From Siphonodentalium dalli (Eukaryota > Mollusca > Scaphopoda > Gadilida > Siphonodentaliidae): a DNA stretch of 64,000 nt. The translations under genes were made by a program, and so were the position numbers. The notes under the pieces are model-generated. The model made no database searches, was not told the origin of the DNA, and worked only from the letters and a program-made list of their open reading frames with translations. Below are positions 1-9,715 of the stretch, piece after piece (the first letter of the stretch is position 1; each line of letters opens with the position of its first letter). The stretch spans positions 9,263,784 to 9,327,783 of the forward strand of contig CP136066.1 in the NCBI GenBank assembly GCA_032622095.1, read 5' to 3'.

Positions 1-290
1 AGATATTCTTGGGAGACACCTAAATACCAAATTTCAATCAAATCGGATAACGTTTGTTGAAGTTATCGCGCTAACGAGCTGAAAATTCAAAGGGCCATAA
101 CTCTGTAATAAATGTGCGGATGAACCCGATTTTGTCTGCAGCTTACGTGCATGGATATGTACTCACACACCAAAAAAAAAATTAATCCATCAATAAACGG
201 TTGAGTTATAAGCAAAACACTTCGCCCGCCCGTCGCCTGCCGTCCCTCATCAAACTATGTCGAGTTTTGGAAAAAAACTCGACTAAAAAT
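1..290. repeat. interspersed repeat fragment
   Basis: Contains phrases such as ACCAAATTTCAATCAAATCGG-like text, GAAGTTATCGCG and GGGCCATAACTCTG. Closely similar wording recurs at 480-680 and around 45360, so this is an interspersed repeat and not unique sequence. No terminal repeats are visible because the window starts inside it. Family not identified. Confidence 0.4.
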
Positions 291-348
291 AAATCTATCG
301 ACAATAGACTTAAAGAATATCAGCTGTAACAAAATTTATAGATCAGAA

Positions 349-475
349 ATTGTAAATGATATATTTTGGGATAGATACATGTACACGATTCTTAATAGCC
401 TGCAAATTGACAATATATATTGTAAATGTTATAATTTTGGGATAAATACACGATTCGTAATTGCCTGCAAATTGC
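349..475. repeat. two-unit direct duplication, about 68 bp
   Basis: TTGTAAATGATATATTTTGG at 349 is repeated in diverged form at about 417. Both units end in GCCTGCAAATTG. A short imperfect tandem duplication with no coding sense. Confidence 0.6.
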
Positions 476-479
476 TTAC

Positions 480-680
480 GTTCGTCGACGTATGAATATA
501 GAGTTATCCTCACGCCGGATCCGGATATATGAGTTTTGAAGGTCAAGTTAACGTCGCACGGGTAAATTAATATGCCTATGCCAGTTCCCGGCCGAAAGTA
601 CCCCCACATACCAAGTTTCATCGAAATCGGGTTGGCCGTTTTCGAGTTCATCGCGATCACACACACACACATTTTCCAAA
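480..680. repeat. interspersed repeat end with CA microsatellite tail
   Basis: Carries CCAAGTTTCATCGAAATCGG followed by GAGTTCATCGCG and a short (CA)n run at about 658-671. It resembles the fragment at 1-290 and probably represents the 3' part of the same or a related repeat family. Confidence 0.45.
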
Positions 681-779
681 ATATATAATAGATAACATAT
701 TTAATAAAATTCAACATACATGTATATAATAAGTTCAACATATAATAATATGGTATTGGGACAAAAGATATTACAATCA

Positions 780-1150
780 CCTGTCACTGGTTCTGCATCC
801 AACCCACCCACACTGGACATGATGAGAGCGCAATTTCCATCTCAGCCCTCCAAACGGGACTCCGCACCCAGATGCCCCCTCCCCAACAAATAGCCCCACC
901 CCCTACATAGGCTCGGTCGCTCCCGGGGAAGCACCTCCATGAGACACAGAGCCCACTCAGTCAAAGTCAAGTGACTGAAAGGGCTCCATGTCCCATGGCA
1001 GCGCAGTGCCCCAGAAGCAACAAGTCCCTACAAGATGTTACGGCCATCTGTAGGTGAAGCATCCAAGGTGAAGCGACCCACAAGAAGTTAGAACCATGCC
1101 GAAACCAGAAAACAGCACTCACAGCAAGACACTCCATGTAAGTGGTATAC
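780..1150. other. GC-richer island, no recognised gene
   Basis: This stretch is clearly richer in G and C than its AT-rich surroundings and is dense in CCC and CCACC strings. A 61-codon frame on the minus strand (967-1152) shows no recognisable domain. It may be a fragment of a GC-rich repeat or a UTR; nothing supports a specific function. Confidence 0.3.
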
Positions 1151-1984
1151 ATTTACAGGAAGGTAAAATAAACCTTTGTCCAAGTAAGGCATTTTGAACA
1201 AGTTGTAATATATCTTACCATTCTAGGAGACTAAAATTTATTTATTTTTTATCCTTTTGTCTGTGGGAGTTTTACATATTGAAGCATGTGAGCGAGCATA
1301 TATTCTGTGTTTTTTTTTGCCCCGCCATGGACTTTTTAACAGACTAGAATATATTTTAAAACACCGATTAAAAGTATATAACCTACATTTGATTGGTCGA
1401 TGGCGAATTATGAGCACATTTCGCTGCGACAGCTCTTGCTTTTTTAAAGAATAAACAAAGATTTCCAATGTAACTTCGCATGGTACAATCTTTAATTAGT
1501 TTTTCAAACTTTTATCTTACTTTTCCGATAAAAAGCTTACCTCTGCGAAACACTAATTATCTACACAGATGTGTTTTCAAATGTGCCAAAGCGGATGGCG
1601 ATGTGTTTGACAACCGGAAAATTCGTTTTAGTATCATAAACTCAAATTTACTCATCGCAGACGATTTTCCAGTAGCCAGATCTGGCAACAATAGCTACAT
1701 GTACATGTACTTCTGGCTATAGTAGCCCCATTTCAGGTTGACCCACTCACCCAGACCTGGTATTGGTAATACCACAGGAGTTTGTCAGAATAATAATAAT
1801 AAATATATACAAATAATAATAATAAATAATAATAAAAGACTAGGATTGAATCAAGGGGATTAGTGATTTGACCTATAAATGTTTATTTATAACTATATGA
1901 CTCGAAAATAGGAAATCTTAAACACGTTATCGATCGTTGCGATCTTCAGATAGATTGCTATTAATACTAATTTCTATTATATAG
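1151..1984. other. no gene seen; contains a (TAA)n microsatellite
   Basis: AT-rich sequence with short chance ORFs only. An ATA/TAA microsatellite lies at about 1788-1832. The ORF at 1480-1722 has no recognisable motif. Confidence 0.4.
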
Positions 1985-2345
1985 AGGTAGCGTACTGGTC
2001 TCTCGTGCTATCGGACCGGGGATCGCAACCTGGTCAGGGTATTCTGACAACAATCAGAACTCGGTCAGATACCAAGTTTGTCAGGCTGAAAAGTCTCATT
2101 CGAGATCATTGAATAAAGATCTGAATGCAAAAATGCCGACTTCCCCACCATTACAACACTTGTCCAGGTATGTTGTCGTGGGTGCAGTACGCTGTCCGAA
2201 CGGGCGCGGACATTAAATTAATGGCTGACCCGTGTACACGCCTCGGTGTGTGCACATTAAAGAACGCTACTGGAGTCACCACAGGGTTATAAAGTTACTC
2301 GGCCGTGGTAGCACCTGGACCTCCATTAAGGGCTATGGAGTATCA
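1985..2345 (+). mobile_element. diverged tRNA-headed SINE
   Basis: Near the start, TAGCGTACTGG resembles a Pol III A box and GGGATCGCAACC about 35 bases later resembles a B box. The centre (about 2225-2275) reads ATGGCTGACCCGTGT, then GTGTGCACATTAAAGA. It aligns with the central part of the two younger SINEs at 3683 and 4721 (ATGGCTGTCCCGTGT, then GTGCACACGTTAAAGA). A tRNA-like head plus a shared central domain is the signature of a molluscan SINE; this copy is older and more diverged. The exact 3' end is uncertain. Confidence 0.6.
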
Positions 2346-2790
2346 AGTAGATCTATACTATAAGTACTATAACTATACTAGACAGATACTGAGAATGAGA
2401 TAGATCTGTATTGCCACTATTCACTAATGGGCACTATTGGAAATTTGTATTTATGAGGAAAATTTCTGGTCGATGTTGTCATTGATCGATTCAATCAAGT
2501 TGAAATAATAATCATTATTACTAAAATTATGAAAACTTATCAATAAGTAAACATTTTACCACTAAAGATTCAACTTTTATCAGATACACAACTTACCATC
2601 GGCCATTTTCGTATCTATGGATAAAAGAAGTTCGCATTGAGTAAACGTAAACCACGTGACTTGTTCGCAGCAGGTGCGTTCGATCAGGATAATTGTGAAA
2701 ACTAAAATGCAAGCAGCAGTTCGTCCTTTTGATCAGCACGTAGCATGCTAGGTGTTCTGCTTTAATTTGTATTGTCATGATTATACATCA
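2346..2790. other. no gene or repeat recognised
   Basis: AT-rich intergenic sequence. The 61-codon minus-strand frame at 2593-2778 has no recognisable domain. Confidence 0.35.
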
Positions 2791-2954
2791 TATAAGGATT
2801 AACTGTCATGTGGACTGTTTTTATGGAGATGTAACCGTGAGGTAAGTGGACATAACTTGTGTAAAACCCGAAGGGTTTTACATACAAGTTATGACCACTT
2901 ACCCCACGGTTACATCTCCATAAAAATAGTCCACATGACAGTTAATCCTTATAT
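2791..2954. mobile_element. foldback MITE, about 160 bp
   Basis: A near-perfect inverted repeat. AAGGATTAACTGTCATGTGG at 2795 is mirrored by CCACATGACAGTTAATCCTT ending at 2950. The arms are about 75 bases with almost no loop (AAAACCC, GA, AGGGTTTT at the centre). The ends are flanked by TATA, compatible with a TA target duplication as in Tc1/mariner-type MITEs. It encodes nothing. Confidence 0.75.
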
Positions 2955-3450
2955 TTATATACATTTAACGAAAAAGCCACTTTTGTAAATGTATTTAAAT
3001 CGAAAAGTGTATCGTGACAACAACAGCCCAAAATACCCAATAGCACCCTTGGCAAAAGTTAATAGGAACAATTTCTCTTCATATTGAAACCCGATGATGT
3101 ATTAAGTCAATCCTGCGCGAGTCCAAATGCGCCCAAAACATTACGCGTTCGTCTTTCCAAACCCAATGACGTATCGATGGTGTTATGAGCTTGGTGTCAT
3201 GAGCCGTTGCGCATTCACCGAGAAATAACTGCAACTAGCCACGTGGGCGCCGACCAATCAGAATGCTGGATTTAGTGATGACAACACTTAGTATGTAAAT
3301 ATACATGATTATGCTTGTGAAATAGTATTGATGGAGAATTTTTTCTTTGATTGCACCCCTAATAGTCCTCAGTTCATTTTCAGGGTATGGGGTATACTGT
3401 GGATGATAGATGTTAATATTGTTATACGGTACGTCATGAATTCCCGAATC
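2955..3450. other. no gene or repeat recognised
   Basis: Intergenic sequence between the MITE and the large inverted repeat that begins near 3451. Nothing supportable was seen. Confidence 0.35.
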
Positions 3451-4432
3451 CGATAGATCATGCCACGAATCTCTACTCTAGCTAACGCCTGTAGCGATCA
3501 TATTCCACCAGTACAAAACCTTGGGACTTTTGTCAGGGAACCTTATAAAGTCGAAAAATAACGCGGGGAATATATATCTTAGTTGTTATCTGTTCCTAAT
3601 ATATGTACTTCACTGTAGGTGAATGTCCCAACTCAAAAGTGTATGTTTTTCTCTGACTTGTGTGAGCCGATATCGCAATAAGGGGGAGCGGATAGCTCAG
3701 TTGGTTTGTGGGCCGACCTCTGAGCTACACCTTCGACACGGTCGAGGGTTCAAATCCGACAAAATATCGGTCGGACTTTGTGTCGCCATCTGCATCCCCA
3801 GTACCACGGGCATCACAAATCAATAATCGATGCCACGATCAGTGATCTGAGAAAGATTCCAGAAGCCAAAGAGTCTCAGACAAAATTTGAAAAAATGCGT
3901 ACTGGACTAACTTCGTACCTCTGCTCCTCTCGTAATGTCATGACCAGGGATGACACTACACTTGGCACACCGTCGGATCGGGAGCCGACGCTAATGGCTG
4001 TCCCGTGTGCAACAATGTGCACACGTTAAAGATCCCTACCGTGGCGAAGAAACTTCCTGGAAAAATTATGGATCTACTCGATCCCGTCCTGTAAAAGCCA
4101 GCCTTGGTCACTAGGACGTAACAACTACAGATACAGATACAGACAGACAGATACAGAATAAACACTGAATTAATTACCCAGGATACATTCCATAATTGTA
4201 AGCGATGCAAAGCAAAATCACTCACAAATTCAGTTAAATCGTGAAATTTAGAGTTGGGACCTTCACCTACAGATAATAACTGAGAAATCTATTCTCCGCG
4301 TTATTTTTTTTTAAACTTTATAAAGTTCCCTGTCAAAACTTTAGAAAGTTCCCAGGTTTTGTACTGGTGGAAGATGATCTATATATACGGGCGTTAGCCA
4401 GAGTAGAGATTCGTGGCATGATCTACGAATCG
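3451..4432. repeat. large inverted repeat enclosing a SINE
   Basis: The left arm (about 3451-3638) and right arm (about 4245-4432) are reverse complements with some divergence. Both carry GATCATGCCACGAATCTC, ACCAGTACAAAACCT and GTAGGTGAA...CCCAACTC in opposite orientation. The roughly 600-bp spacer holds the SINE at 3683-4160. This looks like a palindromic non-autonomous transposon interrupted by a SINE. Confidence 0.7.
3683..4160 (+). mobile_element. tRNA-derived SINE, copy A
   Basis: The head has a good Pol III A box, TAGCTCAGTTGG (3693-3704), and B box, GGGTTCAAATCC (3746-3757), with tRNA-like spacing. A conserved-looking central domain follows (ATGGCTGTCCCGTGT, CACGTTAAAGATCCCTAC), and the 3' end is a (CAGATA)/(CAGA) microsatellite at about 4126-4160. 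This order is that of a tRNA-headed SINE mobilised by a LINE. Related SINE families are known in molluscs; the exact family was not determined. Confidence 0.8.
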
Positions 4433-4556
4433 AGTGCTTATACATCCGTGAGGATCCTGCACAAGAATAAATATACGGATATATATACAAATAGATATAC
4501 AAGCTGCACAATTGCGAATCAATAAACATCTCATACTAAATCTCTTCACAAACATA

Positions 4557-4691
4557 TACAGTAATTCCCAAAGTAATTGACCACTTAACCACAGCATAAT
4601 TATGGGTAATTTTTCAGGATTTAGTCGAAAATATGGCTTGTTGCCATTCATCGGAAAGCTCTCGCCGAGAGCTTTCCGATGAATGGCAACA
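4557..4691. mobile_element. truncated foldback MITE (TACAGTAAT family)
   Basis: Left arm and hairpin centre of the family whose complete member is at 5615-5831. It stops at GAATGGCAAC, where the second copy of the 1.04-kb duplication begins. Confidence 0.8.
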
Positions 4692-4720
4692 TGACTTGTG
4701 TGAGCCGATATCGCAATAAG

Positions 4721-5218
4721 GAGGAGCGGATAGCTCAGTTGGTTTGTGGGCCGACCTCTGAGCTACACCTTCGACACGGTCGAGGGTTCAAATCCGACAA
4801 AATATCGGTCGGACTTTGTGTCGCCATCTGCATCCCCAGTACCACGGGCATCACAAATCAATCATCGATGCCACGATCAGTGATCTGAGAAAGATTCCAG
4901 AAGCCAAAGAGTCTCAGACAAAATTTGAAAAAATGCGTACTGGACTAACTTCGTACCTCTGCTCCTCTCGTAATGTCATGACCAGGGATGACACTACACT
5001 TGGCACACCGTCGGATCGGGAGCCGACGCTAATGGCTGTCCCGTGTGCAACAATGTGCGCACGTTAAAGATCCCTACCGTGGCGAAGAAGTCACGGGTTC
5101 GGCAAAAAAACTTCCTGGAAAAATTATGGATCTACTCGATCCCGTCCTGTAAAAGCCAGCCTTGGTCACTAGGACGTAACAACTACAGATACAGATACAG
5201 ACAGACAGATACAGAATA
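4721..5218 (+). mobile_element. tRNA-derived SINE, copy B
   Basis: This is the same SINE carried by the tandem duplication, 1,038 bases downstream at its head. A box 4731-4742, B box 4784-4795, microsatellite tail about 5184-5218. It differs from copy A by an extra stretch near 5090-5110 containing GTCACGGGTTCGGC. It arose by segment duplication and not by independent insertion, because non-SINE flanks are duplicated too. Confidence 0.8.
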
Positions 5219-5614
5219 AACACTGAATTAATTACCCAGGATACATTCCATAATTGTAAGCGATGCAAAGCAAAATCACTCACAAATTCAGTTAAATCGT
5301 GAAATTTAGAGTTGGGACCTTCACCTACAGATAATAACTGAGAAATCTATTCTCCGCGTTATTTTTTTTTAAACTTTATAAAGTTCCCTGTCAAAACTTT
5401 AGAAAGTTCCCAGGTTTTGTACTGGTGGAAGATGATCTATATATACGGGCGTTAGCCAGAGTAGAGATTCGTGGCATGATCTACGAATCGAGTGCTTATA
5501 CATCCGTGAGGATCCTGCACAAGAATAAATATACGGATATATATACAAATAGATATACAAGCTGCACAATTGCGAATCAATAAACATCTCATACTAAATC
5601 TCTTCACAAACATA

Positions 5615-5831
5615 TACAGTAATTCCCAAAGTAATTGACCACTTAACCACAGCATAATTATGGGTAATTTTTCAGGATTTAGTCGAAAATATGGCTTGTT
5701 GCCATTCATCGGAAAGCTCTCGCCGAGAGCTTTCCGATGAATGGCAACAAGCCATATTTCCGACTAAATCCTGAAAAATTACCCATAATTATGCTGTGGT
5801 TAAGTGGTCAATTACTTTGGGCATTACTGTA
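5615..5831. mobile_element. foldback MITE (TACAGTAAT family)
   Basis: A 217-bp almost perfect palindrome beginning TACAGTAAT and ending ATTACTGTA. Centre: GGAAAGCTCTCGCCGAGAGC. Other members at 19589-19806, 24349-24540 and 26781-26998 share the ends TACAGTAATGCTCT and the TTAACCACAGCAGAATTATG block. The TA at each end is compatible with a Tc1/mariner-type TA target duplication. No coding capacity. Confidence 0.85.
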
Positions 5832-5923
5832 GGAGTATTTAACAACATACATGTAGGTAAGTATGTGTATACATGCATGTATTAAATTATAACATGTTAT
5901 TACTTGTGATATACTTTACAGTA

Positions 5924-6290
5924 GGTGACAGATCAAACCAAATCATTCATTCGAAAATCAGAAATGCTCGTAGTGAATTAAATGTTCATAAACTATCTAG
6001 GTTTCTAGGTGATCATCAGTATATAAGAAACCTTGTTGTAGATGTGGAAAGATGTTGAGCATTACTTTTTTCACTGTCCTTTATATAGTTAACAAAGAGA
6101 AGCTTTATTTAAAAGATTACATGAATTGTTTGTGAACATAACCATTGAAATTCTTCTGTTTGGTGATCATGCACTGGGTCAAAAGATGAATTGTGAAATT
6201 TATAAGATAGTCCATGAATATTTCAAATCCACCAATAGATTCAATACCAGACAATGAGTTCATATACTCAATAAATGTTACATGAATTAA
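5924..6290 (+). pseudogene. non-LTR retrotransposon (LINE) ORF2 C-terminal remnant
   Basis: The first frame reads GDRSNQIIHSKIRNARSELN and runs to a stop at about 6058. After a frame change the text gives a CRCG...DVEHYFFHCPLY pattern, the Cys/His knuckle common at LINE ORF2 C-termini. A third frame continues REALFKRLHELF...LLFGDHALGQ...EYFKSTNRF and stops near 6257. At least two frameshifts separate these blocks, so this is a dead, 5'-truncated copy. The 3' tail has repeated AATAAATGTTACATGAAT text, as at LINE 3' ends. The clade cannot be assigned without alignment. Confidence 0.65.
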
Positions 6291-6360
6291 TGTTACATCT
6301 TTTTCTCCGAGTCCACCTTACTGCTCAAATCCTCCCACCTGCACCACCTGAAACATCCCT

Positions 6361-6745
6361 TATTCAGGCTGAATAGGTCACTCTCACCGGTTTTCTGTGA
6401 TAAAGTTACCCAGGTTCCTGAAATTGTGATAAAGTTACCCAGGTTGGAGAAGAATGTGATAAAGTTACACAGGTTAATAATAGTTCATGTTTAGCAACAA
6501 ATTATTGATTTTTGTGATCAAAATGACGAACTACAGTACTAATATGTCTTAATTTATGCTTGATAAGGGCTATTACTTGCCAAAACTGTACAATATTTCC
6601 CTCTGTCACTTTTAAATCGAGTTGATATTGTGAGATTTGCTTAACCTGGGTAACTTTATCACAATTCTCACCAACCTGGGTAACTTTATCACAAAATTAG
6701 GAACCTGGGTAACTTTATCACAGAAAACCTATTCAGCCTTATTCA
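6361..6745. mobile_element. foldback element with triplicated inner repeats
   Basis: The outer ends carry GCTGAATAGG (left) and CCTATTCAGC (right) in inverted orientation. Inside each arm, TGTGATAAAGTTACCCAGG occurs three times on the left (about 6397-6476) and three times reverse-complemented on the right (about 6640-6722), around a roughly 160-bp AT-rich core. No ORF. A non-autonomous transposon with iterated subterminal repeats is the simplest reading. Confidence 0.75.
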
Positions 6746-7075
6746 GATGACCTGTATAGATAGGCCTTTATATCCCCTGCATGATTGTCGGTGCTTGCAC
6801 TTTTGTGTTGGTCACGTTATGTTCTTCGTTTCAACGCACCACATGACTCGCTCAGCCACTACAAAAATCATTAAAGGGACACATCGGGACTCCCCGTATT
6901 AAAGCTCGTGGGCTCTTCCCCATACAACAGAGAGTGGAGCGAACAGGTCGTGATTGCTTCGACCTTATTAGTTCCCCTTTGTCAGAGCGTTGAGCACGGG
7001 TGAATTGTGTGGCCGCGCCTCCGGGTGCAGCTGCCCCCGTGCTTAACGCCAGTGAGACGGTTTTGGATTAGGCTT
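6746..7075. other. GC-richer leader upstream of retroelement-like ORF
   Basis: No recognised gene. From about 6870 the sequence becomes GC-richer and is continuous with the retroelement-like ORF that starts at 7076, so part of it is probably that element's 5' region. The element's 5' end was not located. Confidence 0.35.
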
Positions 7076-7844
7076 ATGGATTTAATCCCTGAAGCTGTGT
7101 TGGCCGCAGTGCAAAAGTGTCGGGTAGTGGACATTGCTAACTGGAGTCTCCAGTCTAGCCGGGGCTACCTGACCCTTTGCCTGGAGTTCCGGACTGAAGA
7201 TGCTGGCATCCAGAGATCGCAGGCCCGGGACACCAACTCCAAGACCACCCACTGTCCAATGAAGAGTGGGAAGAAGGGACCCACAAAGAAAAAGACGCCT
7301 TCAAGAAGGAAAAGGGACGCTGATCGACGAGCGAAATGGAAAAAGAAGAAGGGTGACCGTTGATCTGCCGGTCGCCCCTCCCCGTGTGGTCCAGCCGTCA
7401 AGTGTCGCAGCCAGTAGGTCGGACTTGTCTGAGAGACGCCCAGACAACCCGACCCGCCTGGAGACAGACGACATCACTACAGCTAACAGGGACTCCGTTG
7501 ATCTGCCGGAGGTCCCTGTTGTCGTCATCGAGGCGAGCGGAAGAAGGGAGCAGGAAACCACCCCTGCTGTTCCTGCCGCCTGCTTCGAGGTGGAACTGGA
7601 TAGCTTGCCACCACGGACACCGGAGTATCATCACATCCCGGTGTCCCCCAGCTCCACCGCTAGCAACAACAACAACATCAGCACAGACACCAGATATGTA
7701 GAGGAAAGGATTGCTGACTTCGAGAGAGATATGGATGAAAAAATTCGACTCCTCCTACAACAACACCAACAACAGAAATCTCCTCCATCTCCACAGTCGT
7801 AAACGGAGAAACAACACAAGAAAAAAAGAAAAAAGAGAAAATGA
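7076..7844 (+). pseudogene. frameshifted retroelement-associated ORF
   Basis: The first frame starts at ATG 7076 (MDLIPEAVLAAVQKC), includes ANWSLQSSRGYLTLCLEF and a basic KKTPSRRKRDADRR block, and stops at 7363. The adjacent frame carries on from about 7340 (VTVDLPVAPPRVVQPSS) through a Pro/Ser/Thr-rich region to QKSPPSPQS and a stop at 7802. Beyond it, TEK and a KKKRKK-rich tail run to TGA at 7844. Related copies on the minus strand (8288-8386 and 9367-9490) read serine where this copy has that stop, so the 7802 stop looks secondary. A W-rich segment followed by a basic PSRxxRD-type block resembles small ORFs of invertebrate retroelements as I remember them; the family is not identified. 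A short frameshift near 7340-7360 would join the parts. Confidence 0.5.
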
Positions 7845-7992
7845 TCATCTATTTTGGAGAACAAAAAAATGCTTTTTTTGTTTTGTTTTTTGTTTATCTT
7901 ATATTAAAGGCAAAAAAATGAGGGGTTAGGGAAAGGGTCATTCGACCCTTTCGAGAATCCCGAGGTTACCCCCCCCCCCCCCCCCCCCCCCA
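7845..7992 (+). repeat. 3' region of the retroelement: hairpin and poly-C tract
   Basis: Downstream of the ORF is a perfect 9-bp stem with a 4-base loop (7931-7952, GAAAGGGTC/GACCCTTTC), then a run of about 22 C (about 7970-7991). The inverted copy at 8207-8268 has the same order: hairpin, then a G/C homopolymer. Confidence 0.65.
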
Positions 7993-8084
7993 AATCACAT
8001 TCCCTGCCATACAACATTCAATTCAATTCAACTCAACTTTTGCCGTGTTCAGACATGACGATTTTCTATGTTCAATATCCTCAA

Positions 8085-8160
8085 AACAACAAACCGTGGG
8101 GTGAAGGAGAAGATCACTCGATCTTTTCGACCATCCCGGGAGCTTCGCGCCCAACCACTA
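8085..8160 (+). repeat. third copy of the hairpin module
   Basis: GGGGTGAAGGAGAAGATC onward aligns with the hairpin module at 8207-8268 (minus strand), including CGACCATCCCGG after the stem. The stem (8107-8128) keeps pairing through changed bases. No poly-C tract follows. Confidence 0.6.
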
Positions 8161-8206
8161 TCCTCTGCGTTATGTTTTGTTATTTTCTAACTAAGGTGAG
8201 TGGTTT

Positions 8207-8386
8207 GGGGGGGGGGGCTAACACCGGGATGGTCGAAAGGGTCGATGAACCCTTTCCTTCACCCCTCATTTTTGGCCTTTATTGAGAATGAAGTAAAAAA
8301 AAAATGAGCAATTTGGTGACGTTGACTATTTTTTCTTCTTTCTCTTTTTCTTTGGATTAGGTTTTTCAGTTGATGATTGTGGAGAT
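8207..8386 (-). mobile_element. minus-strand partial copy of the 7.1-8.0 kb element
   Basis: Read on the minus strand, this gives the 3' end of the same ORF (STEKPNPKKKRKKKK then stop), then AAAGGCCAAAAATGAGGGG, the hairpin (8235-8256) and a G/C homopolymer, exactly as in the plus-strand copy. With 9367-9490 it forms one older minus-strand element split by a LINE insertion. Confidence 0.65.
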
Positions 8387-9366
8387 AGTATATTCTTTAT
8401 TAGCCTCCATCGAGGAGAGTATTGTATGTTCATATACGGATATTATACAAATAATGTACAGTCTTACACATAAATGATAAATATATAAATATTGTGGTAT
8501 GGCCAACAAGTGTCACTGTACTGAAGCCTCGTGCACTCATGGAGTTAATCAGCTATTTACAGTCACGGTACAGCTACATTCAGTTACCGGTAACTAACTT
8601 GCAGGCATGCATTAGGAATGTCGATGTGTCCACAATAAAATTGCTATACACCGAAAACAATTCCGAGTCTGCGCAAGTGTCCTCATTCCCTAAAATCAGC
8701 GAGATAAATTGATTATCAGTTAGATTGCTCAATAAGAGGTAAATGTTCACTCCATATTTGTTCACAATTATGTCCCAATATATGTTCCGAAAGTGCAGCA
8801 GCGCTATCGATTGGCATGCGAACAGAACGTGTACCAGTTCATTTGGATAACACAAGAACGACACAGTTTGTTGTTGACGTATGTTGTTTTGTTCAACAAC
8901 AGCGCAAGGTGTTTGAGCTGGACCTCGTACTGTCTATTGGCAGAGAGTATCTGCCAGATTGTCCATGGTTTTCTGGGGTTCTGGTGGCACGTATAGAATG
9001 TCGACAAATCATGATCTTGTGATACAGATGTTTGCCAGTGATTCGTATACAGGTCCGACACCCGCGACTTTACTAAAAACTTCCACTGTGCCTTCTCTGG
9101 GAACGATCCAGTGTCTAGAAATTCTAGAAGGTAATGTTTTAGATCGTATTTTTCTAGAATAGGAAATATTTCAGATACAAAACCGGAAGCAAGTCTATCG
9201 AACAGCATATACTGATATGTTTTCACTAGGAAAATCCTCAGTGGAACGTCATGGTTACGTGGAATGTGAACTAGGTTTTCGAGGAAGCACAGTTTTCGAA
9301 TGTCTATCTCTCGCTCTATAGGTAAGAGTCCAAGAAGACCAAGGGCAACATTTGTCCTAGTCCGGG
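8387..9366 (-). mobile_element. 5'-truncated LINE inserted in the minus-strand element
   Basis: The minus strand encodes the C-terminal part of a LINE ORF2. It starts TNVALGLLGLLPIEREIDIR, continues LENLVHIP, FPILEKYDLKHYLLEFLDTG and QWKFLVKSRVSD, and reaches CRSC. A frameshift near 8850-8870 moves to a second frame (NELVHVLFACQSIALLHF, RNIYWD) that ends at 8580. CxxC followed by HxxxxC and an R..YWD block matches the terminal Cys/His motif of many invertebrate LINEs. The 3' end is GAGGCTAATAAAGAATA. It is truncated at the 5' side and lacks reverse transcriptase and endonuclease, so it is dead. CR1/L2-like affinity is a guess. Confidence 0.7.
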
Positions 9367-9490
9367 ATGAAGTAAAAAACAAAATGAGCAATTTGGTGAC
9401 GTTGACTATTTTGTCTTCTTTCTCTTTTTCTTTGGATTAGGTTTTTCAGTTGATGATTGTGGAGATGGAGGAGATTTCTGAGATTTTTGT
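9367..9490 (-). mobile_element. upstream half of the split minus-strand element
   Basis: Matches 7771-7865 in reverse orientation (GGAGATGGAGGAGATTTCTG on the plus strand here). 9367-9466 is also a direct copy of 8288-8386, differing at about two positions. This is the other side of the LINE insertion. Confidence 0.7.
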
Positions 9491-9715
9491 TTTGTGCTGT
9501 TGTATAATGAGTTGTACTCTTTGTTCCTGATCTCTTCTATACTGCATGCTGTTGCTCTCTCATGTATTCTTGGAATTATCTGTCATGTTCTATGTTGTTG
9601 TTGTTATTTTCTGTTGATGGGTCTGGGCTTATATAGGCTTGTCTGTTGCCTGGACCTGGTGCTATGTCATTATACATTTTGCACAATAAACCATTTTTTT
9701 TTTAAATTACTTGTG
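9491..9715 (+). mobile_element. probable retroelement 3' end
   Basis: A T- and G-rich stretch with GGGTCTGGGCTTATATAGG, CCTGGACCTGGTGC and CATTTTGCACAATAAACC, then a run of T. A terminal AATAAA-type signal at the end of TG-rich text is typical of retroelement 3' UTRs. No coding part is attached. Confidence 0.35.

Larger units (their letters stand above)
3654..5749 (+). repeat. 1.04-kb tandem duplication
   Basis: 3654-4691 is repeated as 4692-5749 with very few substitutions. The downstream copy has one extra stretch of about 20 bases near 5090-5110. Each copy contains the SINE, the right arm of the large inverted repeat and the left part of a foldback MITE. The junction falls just past the centre of the MITE hairpin, so the first MITE is truncated and the second is complete. 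Confidence 0.9.

Noticed and set aside
3686-3762. Functional tRNA gene
   Set aside because: A and B boxes are good but the 5' and 3' sides do not pair as an acceptor stem, and the block continues into a SINE central domain with a microsatellite tail.
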